NCBI GenBank assembly: GCA_002503705.1
Contig: DASH01000018.1
Span: forward strand, 3,028 to 9,212
Source: Candidatus Woesearchaeota archaeon UBA153
Lineage (GTDB): Archaea > Nanobdellota > Nanobdellia > Woesearchaeales > UBA525
Reading direction: 5' to 3'
DNA: 6,185 nucleotides
The notes beneath the pieces are model-generated. The model was not told where the DNA came from. It saw only the letters and a program-made list of their open reading frames with translations, and did not search any database. The translations under genes were made by a program, and so were the position numbers. How positions within the stretch are numbered: the stretch's first letter is position 1; the number at the start of each line of letters is the position of its first letter. Shown here in pieces: positions 4,601 to 6,185 of this stretch.

Positions 4601-5032
4601 TCAGGGTGCTCGGTAGGGTTCGCCGCACGTGAACGGTTTTTCTCCAATCTCGAGCGTCAGGTTCGCGTTGCCGGCGCCGACCTGGTTGTCCGGGCCGATG
4701 AGGATGATGTTCCCTTCCTGGTCTCGGAAGACGATGCAGAAGTCGCTCCTCACGCCGAGCTCTTTTTTCAGCTCTGCGTACGGTTTGGTCGTGAGCGTCT
4801 CGAGCTTCGTCTCGTCGACGCTCGTGCCGTTCAAGAGGGAGGAACTCTCGTCGCCGGTCAGTTTCTCCGCGATGATCTGGCTTTCGACCTTCAGCGTCGA
4901 CTGGTCGGTGTTGGTGTTGCTGTTCGTGAAGAAGGCGAAGATGCCGATCGCGAGGAGGAAGACGACGACGGCGATGATAAGGTCCATCGACCAGACTTGG
5001 GCCGTTCCGTACTGTCGTCGTGAAGCGCGCAC
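4601..5032 (-). CDS. N-terminally anchored, pilin-like extracytoplasmic protein
   Basis: Read from the GTG at 5032, this is a 143-residue protein. A basic, Gln-containing start (RASRRQYGTAQVWS) precedes one membrane segment (MDLIIAVVVFLLAIGIFAFF, 16-35). The remainder looks extracytoplasmic: a Ser/Thr/Asn-rich stretch, a helix (YAELKKELG, 85-93), then 'DFCIVFRDQEGNIILIG' (97-113) and 'FTCGEP', with C99 and C136 a possible disulfide. The layout resembles archaeal class III/type IV pilin-like proteins and small 'SLDLIIA' proteins I recall from DPANN genomes, but the prepilin cleavage motif is not canonical. GTG 5032 was chosen because a TATA box lies 38 nt upstream and GGTG lies just before it; the in-frame ATG at 5110 is upstream of that box, and the ATG at 4987 would remove the basic N-terminus. 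It leads an operon with the membrane protein at 4118-4588. Confidence 0.72.
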   Translation of the reverse strand: MRASRRQYGTAQVWSMDLIIAVVVFLLAIGIFAFFTNSNTNTDQSTLKVESQIIAEKLTGDESSSLLNGTSVDETKLETLTTKPYAELKKELGVRSDFCIVFRDQEGNIILIGPDNQVGAGNANLTLEIGEKPFTCGEPYRAP

Positions 5033-5063
5033 ACCAATGCACCGGAGACTCTTCCGAGGCGAT

Positions 5064-5076
5064 ACCTTAAAAAACT
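5064..5076 (-). promoter_or_regulatory. TATA box of the pilin-like/membrane protein operon
   Basis: On the minus strand GTTTTTTAAGG (complement of 5065-5075) is an AT-rich box. Its centre predicts a start near 5044 and a leader of about 11 nt before the GTG at 5032. It lies back to back with the TFB promoter, about 65 bp away. Confidence 0.5.
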
Positions 5077-5121
5077 TTTCTCTTTTCTCGTTCCCGACGC
5101 CGCTCGACACGGAGGAGAAAA

Positions 5122-5139
5122 AAAGAAACCTTTATAAAT
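5122..5139 (+). promoter_or_regulatory. Strong BRE/TATA promoter of the TFB gene
   Basis: AAAGAAACC followed by TTTATAAAT (5131-5139) matches the archaeal BRE plus TATA consensus closely. The predicted transcription start is near 5161, giving a leader of about 60 nt, unusually long for this window. Confidence 0.75.
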
Positions 5140-5154
5140 GGTTCGCGGTTCTCC

Positions 5155-5163
5155 TATTTAAAG
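5155..5163 (+). promoter_or_regulatory. Second AT box in the TFB promoter region
   Basis: TATTTAAAG could act as a second TATA box, starting transcription near 5185 and skipping the upstream ORF and half of the hairpin. It lacks a clear BRE and overlaps the likely initiator of the first promoter. Confidence 0.3.
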
Positions 5164-5193
5164 ATGCCGGATTCCCGGGCGGGGGGTTCGTGA
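5164..5193 (+). CDS. Possible 9-codon upstream ORF in the TFB leader
   Basis: ATG at 5164 opens a frame encoding MPDSRAGGS before TGA. The ATG lies 29 nt from the centre of the main TATA box, the same spacing seen for the leaderless genes here, so it could be translated as a leaderless start. It ends 29 nt before the TFB ATG, in a different frame. A frame this short could be chance, so confidence is low. Confidence 0.25.
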   Translation: MPDSRAGGS

Positions 5194-5201
5194 GGGTCCG
5201 G
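5167..5201 (+). promoter_or_regulatory. Hairpin in the TFB mRNA leader
   Basis: CCGGA (5167-5171) pairs with TCCGG (5197-5201), and CCC (5174-5176) pairs with GGG (5194-5196), leaving a 2-nt bulge and a G-rich loop. It lies just before the Shine-Dalgarno sequence and overlaps the upstream ORF. A role in controlling TFB synthesis is inference. Confidence 0.3.
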
Positions 5202-5208
5202 CAAAAAA

Positions 5209-5215
5209 GGGGGAG
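5209..5215 (+). promoter_or_regulatory. Ribosome binding site of TFB
   Basis: GGGGGAG lies 7 nt before the ATG at 5223 and is a fair match to the archaeal Shine-Dalgarno sequence. It decides the start, because the frame remains open for 198 codons upstream. Confidence 0.6.
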
Positions 5216-5222
5216 TTTTCCA

Positions 5223-6143
5223 ATGGCGTTCGTCAAGAAGTGCCCTGAGTGCGGCTCCATCAACCTTCTGCTCAACAAGGAGAAAGGAGAGGTCATCTGT
5301 CGCGACTGCGGCCTGGTCATCGAGGACAAGCTCGTCGATTTCGACCAGGAGTGGCGCGAGTTCGACAGCGACGCCGCCGCGCAGAAGCGCCGAACGGGCG
5401 CGCCGATGAGCTACACGCACTTCGACCAGGGCTTGGGCACGGACGTCGGCCGCAAAGGCGACCTGTACGCGCTCGACGCGAAGTCGAAGAACAAGTTCTT
5501 CCGCTTGCGCAAGTGGCAGCAGCGTATCTCGACAGCGATTGAGCGAAACTTGAAGCTCGCCTTGAGCGAGTTGAAGCGCGTCTCGAGCTTCCTCAAACTG
5601 CCGCACAGCGTCGAGGAAGAGGCGTCTCGCATCTACACGCTCGCCGTCCAGAAAGGGCTCGTTCGTGGCCGCTCGATGGAGAGCGTCGTCGCGGGCGCGC
5701 TGTACGCCGCGTGCCGTCGCCACGACGTCCCCCGGACGCTCGACGAGTTGAGCGAAGCCTCGTCCATCGAGAAGAAGGAGATCGGCCGCACGTACCGTTT
5801 CATCACGCGCGAGCTCGGCATCAAGATTCTCCCGAGCAACCCTGCGGATTACATCGCGCGGTTCGCGAGCGCGCTCAACCTGACCGCGGAGACGCAGAGC
5901 AAGAGCGTCGAGATTATCGAGAACGCGCAGGACATCGAGCTCACGAGCGGACGCGGTCCCACCGGAATCGCCGCCGCCGCGCTCTACGTCGCCGCGCTCA
6001 TCAACGGCGAGAAGCGGACGCAGCGCGAAGTGGCGGATGTCGCGGGCGTGACGGAGGTCACGATCCGGAACCGGTACAAGGAGCTCCTCTCGGAACTTGA
6101 CCTCGAGAGCGAGATCAAGAAGACGAAGAAGAAGAAAGAGTGA
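5223..6143 (+). CDS. tfb: Transcription initiation factor B (TFB)
   Basis: The 306-residue protein is a full-length archaeal homologue of TFIIB, which binds the TBP-TATA complex and the BRE and recruits RNA polymerase. The N-terminal zinc ribbon has all four ligands (C7-P-E-C10 and C26-R-D-C29). The B-reader/linker region follows at about 40-95, including 'EWREFD' and 'GAPMSYTHFDQGLGTDVG'. Two cyclin-like repeats cover about 105-195 ('SVVAGALYAACRRHDVPRTLDELSE') and 205-295 ('GIAAAALYVAALINGEKRTQREVADVAGVTEVTIRNRYKEL'). The last segment is the helix-turn-helix that reads the BRE. The protein ends in a short lysine-rich tail (IKKTKKKKE). The start rests on the zinc ribbon position and the Shine-Dalgarno sequence. 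The gene has its own strong promoter, divergent from the pilin-like operon. No key residue is missing. Confidence 0.97.
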   Translation: MAFVKKCPECGSINLLLNKEKGEVICRDCGLVIEDKLVDFDQEWREFDSDAAAQKRRTGAPMSYTHFDQGLGTDVGRKGDLYALDAKSKNKFFRLRKWQQRISTAIERNLKLALSELKRVSSFLKLPHSVEEEASRIYTLAVQKGLVRGRSMESVVAGALYAACRRHDVPRTLDELSEASSIEKKEIGRTYRFITRELGIKILPSNPADYIARFASALNLTAETQSKSVEIIENAQDIELTSGRGPTGIAAAALYVAALINGEKRTQREVADVAGVTEVTIRNRYKELLSELDLESEIKKTKKKKE

Positions 6144-6144
6144 G

Positions 6145-6170
6145 TCTTCGAGAAGGCATTTTTCGGTATT
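6145..6170 (+). terminator. Possible T-rich terminator after TFB
   Basis: A run of five T (6159-6163) within CATTTTTCGG follows the TFB stop by 15 nt. Archaeal RNA polymerase terminates at T-rich stretches, so this is plausible. The preceding CTTCGAGAAG is too tight to form a proper hairpin. Confidence 0.35.
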
Positions 6171-6185
6171 GTCTTAATTAAGTAA

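Noticed and set aside
4629..5222. Upstream extension of the TFB frame by 198 codons
   Set aside because: It runs through the pilin-like gene on the other strand and through both promoters. The zinc ribbon and ribosome binding site fix the start at 5223.

Overview
The window looks archaeal. It encodes a complete transcription factor B (TFB). Most genes follow an AT-rich box about 26-30 nt upstream of the start codon, which is the archaeal TATA spacing and implies leaderless or nearly leaderless transcripts. It also has two tRNA-Arg genes with no encoded CCA, and a small N-terminally anchored protein ('WSMDLIIAVVVF') of a type I associate with DPANN-like lineages. That placement is inference; nothing here fixes the phylum. 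Most of the window is GC-rich, but about 1672-2910 is visibly more AT-rich.

Layout. (1) 80-443 (+): a promoter and a 101-aa ribbon-helix-helix (RHH) regulator. It overlaps tail to tail by 83 bp with a 139-aa PIN-domain ribonuclease at 361-780 (-). (2) 781-915: a short divergent promoter region with a cluster of CCGG-centred repeats, between the PIN gene and a lipoprotein-type alpha/beta hydrolase at 916-1671 (+). (3) 1695-2874 (-): an AT-richer pair, a 259-aa SpoIIE/RsbU-like PPM phosphatase followed by a 114-aa protein I do not recognise, each with its own TATA box. (4) 2941-3312: two tandem tRNA-Arg genes (GCG, then CCG, both on -) among several truncated copies of the tRNA 3' end and its downstream flank. 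(5) 3364-5032 (-): a YjdF/DUF2238-like membrane protein with its own promoter, preceded by a two-gene operon of a pilin-like anchored protein and a very hydrophobic small membrane protein. (6) 5129-6143 (+): TFB, with a strong TATA box, a second AT box, a leader containing a hairpin and a possible 9-codon upstream ORF, and a Shine-Dalgarno sequence.

How the parts may work together. The RHH and PIN proteins resemble VapB/VapC families, but they are encoded convergently rather than in an operon. Both promoters carry CCGGAA-type motifs next to the TATA box, so one regulator could serve both; this is inference. The phosphatase has a plausible complete set of metal-binding aspartates but no visible kinase or anti-sigma partner. 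The anchored protein and small membrane protein are probably co-translated. The tRNA-Arg region is the best evidence for recent DNA rearrangement: a 104-nt unit is duplicated with four differences, three of which change the wobble base of the anticodon and swap one compensatory base pair.
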